A stretch of DNA of 64,000 nucleotides from Pyruvatibacter mobilis (GTDB lineage Bacteria; Pseudomonadota; Alphaproteobacteria; CGMCC-115125), in contig NZ_CP051630.1 in assembly GCF_012848855.1 (NCBI RefSeq), positions 1,653,501-1,717,500 on the forward strand, read 5' to 3'. The notes below the pieces were generated by a model. That model was not told where the DNA came from. It searched no databases and saw only the letters and a list, made by a program, of their open reading frames with translations. Position numbers and translations under genes: made by a program. Shown one piece after another: positions 53,963-63,660 of this stretch; the first letter of the stretch is position 1, and the number at the start of each line of letters is the position of its first letter.

Positions 53963-56905
53963 ATGGGCAAGAAAATGCTGATCGACGCGGCCCACCGGGA
54001 AGAGACCCGCGTGGCCATCGTCTCGGGCAACCGGGTTGAGAATTTCGATTTCGAATCCGAAGCCAAGCGTCCGCTTCGCGGCAATATCTACCTCGCCAAA
54101 GTCACCCGCGTAGAACCGTCCCTGCAGGCCGCCTTCATCGAGTATGGCGGCAACCGGCACGGCTTCCTCGCCTTCAGCGAAATCCATCCGGATTACTACC
54201 AGATCCCTGTGGCCGACCGTGAACGGCTGCTGGCGGAGGAAGCTGCCGAAGCCGAGGCCTATGATGATGACGATGTCGACCTCGACGACGAGGACGACGA
54301 CGACATCGAGGCTGCTGCTGACAGTGACGACGACGACAGCGACGATGATGAGGACGATACGGGCGAAGCCTATGACATCGGCCTCAATGCCTTTGACGCT
54401 GATGCCGAGGGCGACGCTGAAGACGACACCGACGAAGACTCTGAGGACGATTCTGAAAACGACCTGGGGGATGTGACGGCGGAGGCGGAAGACGCGTCCG
54501 ACGACGCTACGTCCGACGATGAAGAGCCGTCCGGCAGCATTGCCGCGTCAGCCGCCGAGGCGGAGAGCATCAGCGAAGCGGTCGAGACCGACGCTGATGA
54601 TGATGCATCGGACGATGACGACTCTGACGATGGGGACACCGAAGCCAGCGCGGCGGATGCGGATGATGATGCGTCGGATGATGACGACGACTCTGAAGAC
54701 GATGCCGAGGATGGCGACGAAGAGACCAAGGCCGACGGCAAGGACCGCCCGGACAATCGCCGCGGCAAGGGCCGCGGGCGCGGCCGGGGCCGCAGCAATG
54801 GCCGGGGCCGTGACGGACGCCGCGGTGGCGGTGACCGCCGCCCCTCGCGCCGCAGCGCCAGCCGCCACTACAAGATCCAGGAAGTCATCAAGCGCCGCCA
54901 GATCCTGCTGGTGCAGGTGGTCAAGGAGGAGCGCGGCAACAAGGGTGCTGCGCTGACGACCTATCTGTCGCTGGCCGGGCGCTATTGCGTGCTGATGCCC
55001 AACACCGCCCGTGGCGGCGGCATCTCCCGCAAGATCACCAATGCCAGCGACCGCCGCCGCCTGAAGGAAGCGATGAGCGAGATGGACGTGTCGGAAGGCA
55101 TGGGCCTGATCGTCCGCACCGCAGGCGCCAACCGCACCAAGGTCGAGATCAAGCGCGACTTCGATTACCTGCTGCGGCTGTGGGAGAACATCCGCGACCT
55201 GACGCTCAAGTCCTCGGCCCCCTGCCTCATCTACGAGGAAGGCGACCTGATCAAGCGGTCGATCCGCGATCAGTACACGAAGGATATCGACGAGATCATC
55301 GTTGACGGCGACCAGGCCTACAAGGACGCCAAGGACTTCATGCGCATGCTCATGCCGAGCCATGCGAAGAACGTGAAGCGCTACAAGGAGCGCGAGGCGC
55401 TGCTGCAGCGCTATGGCGTGCAGGGCGAGCTGGACTCGCTGCTGGAGCCGACGGTGACGCTCAAATCCGGCGGCTATATCGTCATCAACCCGACGGAAGC
55501 GCTGGTGTCGATCGACGTCAACTCCGGCAAGTCCACCAAGGAACACAACATCGAGGCGACGGCGCTTTCCACCAACATGGAAGCCGCCGAGGAAATTGCC
55601 CGGCAGCTGCGCCTGCGCGACATGGCCGGTCTCATCGTCATCGATTTCATCGACATGGACGAGCCGCGCAACAACCGCGCGGTGGAACGCAAGCTGAAGG
55701 ACAGCCTGAAGCAGGACCGCGCGCGCATCCAGGTGGGTCGCATCTCCTCCTTCGGCCTGCTGGAAATGTCGCGCCAGCGCATGCGGTCCGGCGTGCTGGA
55801 AGGCTCGACGGAAGTGTGTCCGCACTGTAAGGGCACGGGCATGATCCGCTCGACGGAATCCGCCGCCCTGCAGGTGCTGCGCGCGGTGGAAGCCGAAGCG
55901 CTGAAGGGCCGCGCCAAGGCGCTGGACGTGATGGTGCCGGTGGAGATCGCCGTGTTCATTCTCAACCAGAAGCGCACTTCGCTGCTGGATATCGAGAAGC
56001 GGTGCCGGGTGTCGATCTACCTGGTGGCGGACCAAGGCATGATCGCGCCGGACTACCAGATCAAGCGCACCGATGACCGGACGCCGGAGATCAGCAGCGA
56101 CACGGACGCGCTGAGCATGGAAAGCGCTTTCGACGAGGACGAGGACGCCGCGCTGGACGCGGAAGCCGAAGCCCGTGCTGCGGAAGCCGAGCGCCGGGAT
56201 GCGGAACGCGAAGAGCGCGCCGAGACATCGGACGACGAGGCCGGCCAGAAGCCCAAGCGCCGCCGCCGCCGCCGCCGCAAGCCTTCTGGCGACGGCGAGG
56301 ATGCCGATGGCAACGACACCAAGGCGGACACCCAGGATGGCGCGGATGCGTCGGACGAAGGTGATGACGCTTCTTCTGCTGCCGAGACCTCCGACGACGG
56401 GGACGAGGATGGCGACGACAAGCCGCGCAAGCGCCGCCGCCGGGGCCGCCGGGGTGGCCGCCGCCACCGCCGCACTGCTGCGTCCGGCGAGGGCGATGAT
56501 GCCGACGGCAACGACGCCTCTGCTGACAGCGACAGCGAAGACATAGAGGACACCACTGCCGGCACGTCGGCGGATGATGCTTCTGATGTAAGCGGCGCTG
56601 ACACGGATGACGAGGAGGCCCCGATCCTGGTGGCCTATTCCTCCAATGCTGAAGATCCGGTGGTGGTGGCCCAGCCTGCCGCTGCCGAGGAGACAACCGA
56701 GACGCAGGCTGACGCCGAGCCGGAAGCGGAAGCAGAAACCGACGAGGCGGCCGAAGAGCCCGAGGCAGAGACGGCCGAGAGCGAAACCGAAGCTGAAGCT
56801 GAATCCGAGCCGGAGCCAGAGCCTGAGCCGGTTCTTGAAACGGCGGATGCGGCACCGGAATCGTCGAAGCCCGCCAAGCGGGGCTGGTGGCAGCGGCGCA
56901 AATAG
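53963..56905 (+). CDS. rne: Ribonuclease E with long acidic insert in the S1 domain
   Basis: The protein has 980 residues. The N-terminal RNase H-like/S1 part opens MGKKMLIDAAHREETRVAIV and LRGNIYLAKVTRVEPSLQAA. At about residues 93-300 a 208-residue Asp/Ser/Glu-rich insert with a basic RG-rich end (RRGKGRGRGRGRSNGRG) interrupts the S1 domain; S1 resumes at RHYKIQEVIKRRQ. The catalytic DNase I-like domain (LIVIDFIDMDEPRNNR) and the zinc-link CPHCKGTG (Cys619/Cys622) follow. The C-tail (about 700-980) is disordered with RRRRRRR and acidic blocks. It cuts single-stranded AU-rich RNA and scaffolds a degradosome. Inserts in S1 are known for alphaproteobacterial RNase E. Confidence 0.95.
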   Translation: MGKKMLIDAAHREETRVAIVSGNRVENFDFESEAKRPLRGNIYLAKVTRVEPSLQAAFIEYGGNRHGFLAFSEIHPDYYQIPVADRERLLAEEAAEAEAYDDDDVDLDDEDDDDIEAAADSDDDDSDDDEDDTGEAYDIGLNAFDADAEGDAEDDTDEDSEDDSENDLGDVTAEAEDASDDATSDDEEPSGSIAASAAEAESISEAVETDADDDASDDDDSDDGDTEASAADADDDASDDDDDSEDDAEDGDEETKADGKDRPDNRRGKGRGRGRGRSNGRGRDGRRGGGDRRPSRRSASRHYKIQEVIKRRQILLVQVVKEERGNKGAALTTYLSLAGRYCVLMPNTARGGGISRKITNASDRRRLKEAMSEMDVSEGMGLIVRTAGANRTKVEIKRDFDYLLRLWENIRDLTLKSSAPCLIYEEGDLIKRSIRDQYTKDIDEIIVDGDQAYKDAKDFMRMLMPSHAKNVKRYKEREALLQRYGVQGELDSLLEPTVTLKSGGYIVINPTEALVSIDVNSGKSTKEHNIEATALSTNMEAAEEIARQLRLRDMAGLIVIDFIDMDEPRNNRAVERKLKDSLKQDRARIQVGRISSFGLLEMSRQRMRSGVLEGSTEVCPHCKGTGMIRSTESAALQVLRAVEAEALKGRAKALDVMVPVEIAVFILNQKRTSLLDIEKRCRVSIYLVADQGMIAPDYQIKRTDDRTPEISSDTDALSMESAFDEDEDAALDAEAEARAAEAERRDAEREERAETSDDEAGQKPKRRRRRRRKPSGDGEDADGNDTKADTQDGADASDEGDDASSAAETSDDGDEDGDDKPRKRRRRGRRGGRRHRRTAASGEGDDADGNDASADSDSEDIEDTTAGTSADDASDVSGADTDDEEAPILVAYSSNAEDPVVVAQPAAAEETTETQADAEPEAEAETDEAAEEPEAETAESETEAEAESEPEPEPEPVLETADAAPESSKPAKRGWWQRRK

Positions 56906-56930
56906 CCGCATCCACAGTCGGAAATACAGA

Positions 56931-56963
56931 GGGGCGCGGGCCGGTTTGGCCAGCGCCCCTTTT
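56931..56963 (+). terminator. Intrinsic terminator of rne
   Basis: GGGGCGC (56931-56937) pairs with GCGCCCC (56953-56959), with an inner GGCC/GGCC pairing, followed by TTTT. It lies 25 bp after the RNase E stop. Confidence 0.85.
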
Positions 56964-57008
56964 GTCTGGGTCCTGCTCTATTGTGGAAAGAGCACCTGTG
57001 GCCCTGCC

Positions 57009-58169
57009 CTAGCCCTTGCGGAGATTGAGTGCCTTGAGACGAGCCACGGCCTCGCGCATGTGGTCGGTCGGCCCGGCGAAGGAGAAACGCAAGGTGGTGC
57101 GCCCGGCTTCGGGGTCGAAATCCGTGCCCGGCGTGACGGCGATGTCCGCTTCCATCAGCAGGCGCTGGCACAGAGCCTCGCTGTCATCGGTCAGGCCGCT
57201 GACATCGGCATAGATGTAAAAGGCGCCATCCGACGGTGCGAGCCTGTCGAAGCCCGCCTGCGGCAGGCCGTCGAGCAGCAGCGCGCGGTTGGCGCGATAG
57301 ACGTCGAGATTGCGGTCGAGTTCATCCGCCGCATCGAAGGCGTGGATGGCGGCCAGCTGGCTTAAGGTCGGCACCGAGATGAACAGGTTCTGCGCCAGCC
57401 GCTCGATGGGCCGGACCATGGGTTCGGGCACCACCATCCAGCCGATGCGCCAGCCGGTCATCGAGTAATATTTCGAGAAGCTGTTGACGACGATGGCGTC
57501 GGGGCTGGCGGCAAGCGCCGTTGCCTCGTCCACCGTGCCATAGGTGAGGCGGTGATAGATCTCGTCGCTGATGAGCACCAGGTTGCGCGTCTGCGCCACG
57601 CGGCCGATGGCCTTGAGCTCCGCGGGCGGGATCATGGCACCGGTGGGGTTGGCGGGGCTGGCGATCAGCACGCCGTCGAGCTGGCCGCCGGAGGCTGCCT
57701 CCTCAAGGGCGGTCGCGGTGAGCTGGTAGCCTGTCTCCGCATCGGTGCGGATCGGCACCGGTTCGAGATCGAGCGCCTTGAGGATGTTGCGGTAGGCCGG
57801 ATAGGCGGGCATGGCGAGCGCAATGCGGGCACCTGCATCAAACGCCGCGAGGAACGCGAGCTGGAAACCGCCGGAGCTGCCGGAGGTAACGACCACCTGG
57901 CTGGGGGACACATCCACCCCGTAGGCCTCTTCATAATGGCGGGCGATGCGGGCGCGCAGGGCCGGAAGGCCGAGCGCTTCGGCATAGCCGAGCTTGTCGG
58001 ACGCCAGCGCGTGGACTGCGGCTTCGCGCACCAGCGCGGGCGCGGGCGTGCCGGGCTGGCCCACTTCCATGTGGATGACCTTGTGGCCCTGCGCTTCGCG
58101 CTCATTGGCTGCGCGCATGACATCCATGACGATGAAGGGGGCGACCTGCCCCCGCTTCGAGCTTTCCAT
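57009..58169 (-). CDS. PLP-dependent class I/II aminotransferase (second)
   Basis: The protein has 386 residues. VIHMEVGQPGTPAPALVREA, VVVTSGSSGGFQLAFL, LIASPANPTGAM, VLISDEIYHRLTYG and the PLP lysine in NSFSKYYSMTGWRIGW are clear. The Gly-Gln-Pro opening and the FSKYYSMTGWRIGW motif place it near the aspartate/alanine-type aminotransferases. It is distinct from the enzyme at 7.5-8.7 kb. The ATG at 58169 is seven bases after the stop of the gamma-glutamyltransferase-like gene, so the two are likely co-transcribed. A longer frame to 58286 would read back into that gene. Confidence 0.9.
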   Translation of the reverse strand: MESSKRGQVAPFIVMDVMRAANEREAQGHKVIHMEVGQPGTPAPALVREAAVHALASDKLGYAEALGLPALRARIARHYEEAYGVDVSPSQVVVTSGSSGGFQLAFLAAFDAGARIALAMPAYPAYRNILKALDLEPVPIRTDAETGYQLTATALEEAASGGQLDGVLIASPANPTGAMIPPAELKAIGRVAQTRNLVLISDEIYHRLTYGTVDEATALAASPDAIVVNSFSKYYSMTGWRIGWMVVPEPMVRPIERLAQNLFISVPTLSQLAAIHAFDAADELDRNLDVYRANRALLLDGLPQAGFDRLAPSDGAFYIYADVSGLTDDSEALCQRLLMEADIAVTPGTDFDPEAGRTTLRFSFAGPTDHMREAVARLKALNLRKG

Positions 58170-58176
58170 GGACCGG

Positions 58177-59676
58177 TCAGCTGCCCGGCGGGAAGCCAAG
58201 CACGCCGAGGCCCGCGCCGTTCGGATCCGCGCCGAAGACGCAGGCCGCATTGTCACGCGGGGCCCCGTCCGGGCAGGCCACCACATTCACCTTGCCCTGT
58301 GCGTCAGAGACCGTGGCCGCCTGCGCCGCCTTGATGTCAGCGGAACGGACGATGAGGCTGTCGGCCAGGTCCAGCACGGCGGCGGGGGCCTGAGGGCCGC
58401 CCGCACCGGCACCGGCATAGAAGAAGGTGCCGTTGAAGTCGTTGGTGATGAGGGCGGGAGCGAGGAAGGCGCCGGCGAGGCCGAAGCCTGGGGCATCCGG
58501 CGCGCGGGCCGGCACGATGCCGGAGCCGGGTACGACGCGGCCGGTGCCGAAGGGGCCGTTCATGGTGACGGCGCAGGCGGCCGCATCACCGCCTGCCGTG
58601 GCGACCACGAAGGCAGTGGACCCGAATATGGCGGGGAGATTGGTTTCAGCGCCTGCCTGGGCCAGCGCGTTCCGGGCGGCCTGAAGGAGGCTTGCGCCGT
58701 CAGACGACTGGGCGGCGGGCCAGAGTGACGCCATGTAGCGGCCCGCGCCGGTATTGGCGGCGGGCAGCGACAGGGTTTGGTTGCCGACCTTGATGGCCTG
58801 GGCGGGCTCGGAGCTCGGCCGGTAGGCCCGCAGCTCTTCCACCGACATGGCGGTGCCGAGCAGGCGGGCTTCGGCGGCAAAGGCCTCGGCCATGTTGCCG
58901 GCATAGATGCCGCGGGCGCCATTGGCGCGGACCTGGCCAAGGGCGGCGGCGAGTTCCGGCTGCACCAGCATGTCGCCTTCCTGCAGCGGAGCACCGGTCG
59001 GTTTCAGATAGATGCCGGCGAGCGCCGGGCGGGTGCGCAGGGCGGGGGCGAGCGGCGCGAGTTCACGGGCGAAAGCGCGGGAGACCTCATGGCCCTGGGC
59101 GGCCAGCACTTCCGCCGGGGTGACAAGGCTCGACCACTGGGCGCTGCCATGGACGGCATGCATGAGCGCGAAGCCGCGCACATTGCCCGGAATGGCGACG
59201 GGGCCACCTGCGCGGGAGCGGCGGGCGAGGAAATTGTAGCTCGTCACTTCGCGGCTGTCGGGGTCGTGCACGAGGCAGAGACCGCCGCCGCCGAGGCCCG
59301 CTGCATGCGGCATGGTGACCGAGAGCTGGAAATAGAGCGCGGTGATGGCATCCACCGCCGTGCCGCCATTTTCCAGCACCTCGCGGGCGGCAAGGGCGGC
59401 GCGCGGCTCATCCGCCACGATAGCACCGACAAAATCGCTCTGGTCGGGCAGATCGGCGAGTTGGAGGCCGAAATCATCCACCGCGCCGGCCTGGAAGCTG
59501 GCGGTCTCGAGATCGCGCCCGCCATCCGCGCCGGAGGAACAGGCGGCGAGGCCGAGCGTCAGTGCGGCAGTTGCCGCCATGGTGGCCAAATGGCGCAGGG
59601 AATGACCGCCTGCGGTCCCCTCCCCTTCGGTCAGGCTTGCCTTTTTCCGGCCATGGCGACGGAGTAGTTCTGTCAT
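58177..59676 (-). CDS. Divergent gamma-glutamyltransferase-like lipoprotein
   Basis: The protein has 499 residues. A lipobox (LTLGLAACSSG) implies membrane anchoring; the n-region before it is long, so the true start could be further in (ATG at 59580). GGT-like segments are REVLENGGTAVDAITALYF, MPHAAGLGGGGLCLVHDP and CAVTMNGPFGTGRVVPGSGI. The usual TTHYSV nucleophile site is GSTAFVVATAGGDAA here, and the later GSPGG oxyanion region is replaced by GAGAGGPQAPAAV. So the fold is GGT-like but classical transfer activity is doubtful. It is upstream of, and seven bases from, the aminotransferase. Confidence 0.8.
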   Translation of the reverse strand: MTELLRRHGRKKASLTEGEGTAGGHSLRHLATMAATAALTLGLAACSSGADGGRDLETASFQAGAVDDFGLQLADLPDQSDFVGAIVADEPRAALAAREVLENGGTAVDAITALYFQLSVTMPHAAGLGGGGLCLVHDPDSREVTSYNFLARRSRAGGPVAIPGNVRGFALMHAVHGSAQWSSLVTPAEVLAAQGHEVSRAFARELAPLAPALRTRPALAGIYLKPTGAPLQEGDMLVQPELAAALGQVRANGARGIYAGNMAEAFAAEARLLGTAMSVEELRAYRPSSEPAQAIKVGNQTLSLPAANTGAGRYMASLWPAAQSSDGASLLQAARNALAQAGAETNLPAIFGSTAFVVATAGGDAAACAVTMNGPFGTGRVVPGSGIVPARAPDAPGFGLAGAFLAPALITNDFNGTFFYAGAGAGGPQAPAAVLDLADSLIVRSADIKAAQAATVSDAQGKVNVVACPDGAPRDNAACVFGADPNGAGLGVLGFPPGS

Positions 59677-59932
59677 CTCGTTCAACACCACGCGAGCTTC
59701 GCTGTCGTTAGATTGACGGGCAATTTCGCCCTGCCTACCGTGAGATGCAAGTCGGCATTCTCCCCTGCCTTACTCCCTAGCCTTATTGGGCGTCGTTTAA
59801 CCATGACGCATATCAGTGCGGGACCCGGGGGATCATGCATGGCTGGCTTACGCAGCCGAACCTCAGCCGGGCCCGCAGCGTTGACCGCGACGACCATGAT
59901 TGAGGCGTAGATCCGGGCCCCGGGGACTGACC

Positions 59933-61342
59933 ATGCAACAGACGATGCACCATTCCGCCACCACTTCCACGGCGCCCGTGCCTGCCCGGCGGCGGGGATC
60001 GCGGGGCGTGCGGCCCATGCGGCTGGCCCGGATGATGATCGCCGTGCTGCTGGCCGTGGTGCTGCCGGTGCAGCAGGCGCTGGCCATTTCACTGATTCGC
60101 GACGCGGAGACCGAGACCTTCCTGCGTGACATTTCCGAGCCCGTCTTCGTGGCGGCGGGGCTCAATCCGCAGGCGGTGAACACCTATATCGTCAACGCGT
60201 CGTCCATCAACGCCTTCGTAACCGGCGGCCAGAACGTGTTCATGCATACGGGCACGATCCAGCAGGCGGAAACGCCGAACGAGATCATTGGTGTGATGGC
60301 GCATGAAACCGGGCACATCACCGGCGGCCACCTGTCGCGCTCGCAGGAAGCGGTGGCAACGGCGACAGCGCCGGCGATCATCGGCTATCTGCTGGGCATT
60401 GGCGCGCTGTTTGCCGGTGCGGGTGACGCTGGCCTTGCGCTGATTACCGGCGGGCAGACGCTGGCGCAGCGGACCTTCCTTTCCTACTCGCGCACCCAGG
60501 AGGCCTCTGCCGACCAGGCAGCGCTCGATTTCCTCGAGCGCACGGGGCAGAGCGGCCAGGGGCTGGTGTCCTTCTTCGACAAGCTTGCGGACCAGGAAGC
60601 GCTGTCGGAGCGCTCGCAGGACCCCTATGTGCGCACTCACCCCCTGTCGCGCGAACGTATCGCGGCGCTGGAAAACCGCGTGTCGCTGTCGCCCTTCAAG
60701 GATGCGCAGGACCCCAAGGAGTGGCAGGAGCGGCTGGAGCTGGTGAAAGCCAAGCTGCACGGCTTCATCGACCGGCCGGCGGTGACGTTCCGGCGCTACC
60801 CGGAGACCGACACCTCCAAGCCCGCGCGCTATGCCCGCGCCATTGCGTACTACAAGATTCCGAATACGGACCGGGCGGTGCAGGAAATGAATGCGCTGAT
60901 CGCGGATTATCCGGACAACGCCTATTTCCACGAGTTCAAGGGCCAGATCCTGTTTGAATCAGGCCGCGCCGCGGAAGCGGCTGATGCCTATGCGGCGGCG
61001 GAACGGCTGCTGCCCAACCAGCCGCTCATTCTGGTGGGGCTCGGCCAGGCGCTGCTGGGCACCGGCGAAAAGGCCAAGGTGTCCGAAGCCCGCGCCACGC
61101 TGGAGCGGGCCACGCAGATTGAACGCGACTACCCCACCGCCTTCCGCCTACTGGCGCAGGCCTATGCGGATGAGGGCAATACCGCCATGGCGGCGCTGTC
61201 CACCTCCGAGCAATATGCCGCGGGCGGCAGGCTGCCTGAAGCCAAGCAGTGGGCCGAGCGCGCCAAGCGGGAACTGCCACAAGGCAGCCCGGCCTGGCAG
61301 CGGGCCGACGATATCTCCCGCATCGAAAAACCGCGCCTGTAA
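59933..61342 (+). CDS. M48 metalloprotease with TPR repeats, BepA-like
   Basis: The protein has 469 residues. A signal peptide (RLARMMIAVLLAVVLPVQQALA, about 28-50) precedes the M48 domain with HETGH (AHETGHITGGH), the membrane-proximal helix and the SRTQEASADQAALDFLERTG glutamate region. TPR-like repeats occupy about 310-460. E. coli BepA of this architecture degrades or repairs outer-membrane proteins in the periplasm. GGGGA lies six bases before the ATG at 59933. It precedes the DsbA-like gene by 44 bp on the same strand. Confidence 0.92.
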   Translation: MQQTMHHSATTSTAPVPARRRGSRGVRPMRLARMMIAVLLAVVLPVQQALAISLIRDAETETFLRDISEPVFVAAGLNPQAVNTYIVNASSINAFVTGGQNVFMHTGTIQQAETPNEIIGVMAHETGHITGGHLSRSQEAVATATAPAIIGYLLGIGALFAGAGDAGLALITGGQTLAQRTFLSYSRTQEASADQAALDFLERTGQSGQGLVSFFDKLADQEALSERSQDPYVRTHPLSRERIAALENRVSLSPFKDAQDPKEWQERLELVKAKLHGFIDRPAVTFRRYPETDTSKPARYARAIAYYKIPNTDRAVQEMNALIADYPDNAYFHEFKGQILFESGRAAEAADAYAAAERLLPNQPLILVGLGQALLGTGEKAKVSEARATLERATQIERDYPTAFRLLAQAYADEGNTAMAALSTSEQYAAGGRLPEAKQWAERAKRELPQGSPAWQRADDISRIEKPRL

Positions 61343-61386
61343 GCCTGCCTAACCCAGTACCCCGACCTGAATATCCGGATAGTCCC

Positions 61387-62184
61387 ATGCTGATGTCTTC
61401 GCTTGCCTTCGTCCTCCGCCCCGCACGCGCCTCTTTTGTTGCGCTCGGCCTTGCCGCGCTGCTGCCGCTGGCACCTATGACTGCGCTGGCGCAGGAGGGG
61501 GGAAAGACCTTCAGCGAGGCGGAGAAGGCTGCGATCGGCGAGGTGGTGCGGGACTATCTTCTTGAAAACCCGCAGCTGATGCTGGAAGTGATGGACGCGC
61601 TGGAGGCCTATGAGAGCGAGGCGGAAGCCAAGCAGCAGGCCGCCGCCATTGCCGCCAACCGCGAGGGGCTGGAGCAGGACGGTTTTTCCTTCGTCGCCGG
61701 TAATCCGGACGGGGCAATCACGGTGGTCGAGTTCTTTGACTATCGCTGCCCCTACTGCAAGCAGGTGGCCGACGACATGACGAAGCTCATCGAGCGCCAT
61801 GACGATGTGCGCCTGGTGCTGAAGGAATTCCCGATCCTCGGGCCGAACTCCACCATCGCGTCCGAAGCCGCCATCGCGGCTATTCCGCAGGGCAAGTATC
61901 TCGACTTCCACTTCGCGCTGCTGGAATCCAAAGGCACGCTTGACCGGGCCAAGGTGATGGAAATCGCCGAGGCGGAAGGGCTCGATACGGACAAGCTGGC
62001 GCGCGACATGGAAAGCGCGCGGGTGGACCGGATCATCGACACCAACCACGATCTGGCCCGCGAGATCGGCGTGCGCGGCACACCGGCCTTCGTGATCGGT
62101 GACAGCCTTATCCCGGGGGCAGCGTCCATCGAGGAGATCGAGGCGCGTATCCAGGCGGTGCGGGACGCTGCCAAGGCGGGCTGA
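61387..62184 (+). CDS. DsbA-family thiol:disulfide oxidoreductase, Com1-like
   Basis: The protein has 265 residues. The signal peptide covers 1-35 (AMTALA-like end PMTALA). The thioredoxin-fold redox motif is Cys121-Pro-Tyr-Cys124 in FFDYRCPYCKQV, and the cis-proline segment is GVRGTPAFVIGD. An alpha-helical stretch of about 70 residues precedes the domain. It should oxidise or isomerise disulfides in periplasmic proteins. It follows the BepA-like protease gene and probably shares its transcript. A longer frame to 61249 overlaps the protease and is rejected. Confidence 0.92.
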   Translation: MLMSSLAFVLRPARASFVALGLAALLPLAPMTALAQEGGKTFSEAEKAAIGEVVRDYLLENPQLMLEVMDALEAYESEAEAKQQAAAIAANREGLEQDGFSFVAGNPDGAITVVEFFDYRCPYCKQVADDMTKLIERHDDVRLVLKEFPILGPNSTIASEAAIAAIPQGKYLDFHFALLESKGTLDRAKVMEIAEAEGLDTDKLARDMESARVDRIIDTNHDLAREIGVRGTPAFVIGDSLIPGAASIEEIEARIQAVRDAAKAG

Positions 62185-62207
62185 ACCGCCCTTGCCTTCT
62201 TTTCAGG

Positions 62208-63023
62208 TCAGATGAGACCGGCCAGCGGCGAGCTGGGGTCGGCGTAGCGCTTTTTCGGCATACGGCCTGCCAGATAGGCGTCGCGGCCGGCTTCGACGGC
62301 ATGCTTCATGGCGCGGGCCATGCGCACGGGGTCGCGCGCTTCGGCGATGGCGGTGTTCATCAGCACACCGTCGCAGCCGAGTTCCATGGCGATGGCCGCG
62401 TCTGAGGCCGTGCCGACGCCCGCATCGACGATGACGGGCACGTTGGCGTTTTCCTTGATGATGCGGATGCCGACCGGGTTCTGGATGCCCAGCCCGGAGC
62501 CGATGGGCGCGCCCAGGGGCATGATGGCGCAGCAGCCGATCTGCTCCAGCTCGCGGGCCATGATCGGGTCATCACTGCAATAGACCATGATCTCGAAGCC
62601 CTCGGAGATGAGCAGCTCTGCCGCGCGCAGGGTCTCGCGCATGTCCGGGTAGAGCGTCTTCTGGTCACCCAGCACTTCGAGCTTCACCAGCTTCCAGCCG
62701 CCCGCCTCGCGCGCCAGACGCAGGGTGCGGACCGCGTCTTCGGCGGTGAAGCAGCCGGCGGTATTGGGCAGATAGGTGAATTCCTCCGGGTCCAGAAAAT
62801 CCGTGAGCTTCGGCTGGCTGGGGTCGGTGAGGTTCACCCGGCGCACGGCGACGGTGACGATCTCGGCACCGGATGCGCGCGCGGCTTCGGCGTTGAGGGC
62901 GTAGCTCTCATATTTGCCGGTGCCGATGATGAGGCGCGATTTGTATTCCTTGCCGGCCACCACCAGCGGCGCATCGGCGGGCGTGGCGATGCTTGCGGAA
63001 GGGCTGGGGGCGGCGTCGGACAT
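62208..63023 (-). CDS. thiG: Thiazole synthase
   Basis: The protein has 271 residues. [81 protein letters not shown] and [20 protein letters not shown] are the ThiG barrel. The Schiff-base lysine is in LVKLEVLG. It makes the thiazole of thiamine from DXP, sulfur from ThiS and an amino-acid-derived imine. GGAG is seven bases before the ATG at 63023. It is downstream of thiS. No TPP riboswitch was found upstream. Confidence 0.96.
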   Translation of the reverse strand: MSDAAPSPSASIATPADAPLVVAGKEYKSRLIIGTGKYESYALNAEAARASGAEIVTVAVRRVNLTDPSQPKLTDFLDPEEFTYLPNTAGCFTAEDAVRTLRLAREAGGWKLVKLEVLGDQKTLYPDMRETLRAAELLISEGFEIMVYCSDDPIMARELEQIGCCAIMPLGAPIGSGLGIQNPVGIRIIKENANVPVIVDAGVGTASDAAIAMELGCDGVLMNTAIAEARDPVRMARAMKHAVEAGRDAYLAGRMPKKRYADPSSPLAGLI

Positions 63024-63108
63024 GGGAATACTCCGTTACGGGCAAGCGGGAGGAAATAGTGTGACGGCAGGGCCGCCGGGGATACGGGGCTGAGGCTTGA
63101 ACAGGCGC

Positions 63109-63354
63109 CTAGCCGCCGCCGACGAACTGCACGATCTCGATGCGGTCGCCCTCATCCAGCACCGTCTCGCCATAAAGCGATTTGGGCACGATCTCGAGAT
63201 TGCGCTCAATAGCCATCTTTTTCGGCTCAAGGCCGAGATGCTGGAGCAGTGCGTCCAGCGTGGCGCCGGACGGCAGGGTGCGCGCCTCGCCATTGACGGT
63301 GACGGTGATGGTGCCGCCGGATGCGGGCGCCTGGGATGTGGTGGCTGTGCTCAT
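63109..63354 (-). CDS. thiS: Thiamine sulfur carrier protein
   Basis: The protein has 81 residues, ubiquitin-like. TLPSGATLDALLQHLGL, AIERNLEIVPKSLYG, DRIEIVQFVGGG show the fold and the Gly-Gly C-terminus that carries the thiocarboxylate. An N-terminal stretch of about 15 residues (STATTSQAPASGG) is extra. The ATG at 63354 has no strong ribosome site; an upstream frame to 63483 is rejected for lack of fold. It lies 85 bp before thiG on the same strand; thiC or thiO are not in the window. Confidence 0.92.
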   Translation of the reverse strand: MSTATTSQAPASGGTITVTVNGEARTLPSGATLDALLQHLGLEPKKMAIERNLEIVPKSLYGETVLDEGDRIEIVQFVGGG

Positions 63355-63660
63355 GGGCGCGATAATGGTGTGGCGTCCGCGGCTTTTCAACGTCTGCCCG
63401 CAATTGGGGAGGCCGGTCATCCGGGATTGGAGCAATCCGGTCAACGGCTTTGCAATGTTGCGGCGCCAGAGTGACTGCCACATTTTGCCCGCATCCGCGG
63501 CGCATCACCTGAAACAGGCGGATATGGGGGTGCCCTGCCTTTGCGGCTGGGGATTGCTCACGTATAAGAAGTCACACCAAAACGGCGCAAACGGGCCTGT
63601 TTCACAGGCATTTTGCGTCAAAACGCCCGCCGGGACGGAACAGGAAGGCTGCAGGCCGCG

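Noticed and set aside
54548-56911. A 787-codon open frame on the minus strand opposite RNase E
   Set aside because: It mirrors repetitive Asp/Arg-rich codons of rne, with no recognisable fold or start.
63355-63660. A TPP riboswitch before thiS
   Set aside because: I looked for the conserved THI-box elements on the minus strand and did not find them.
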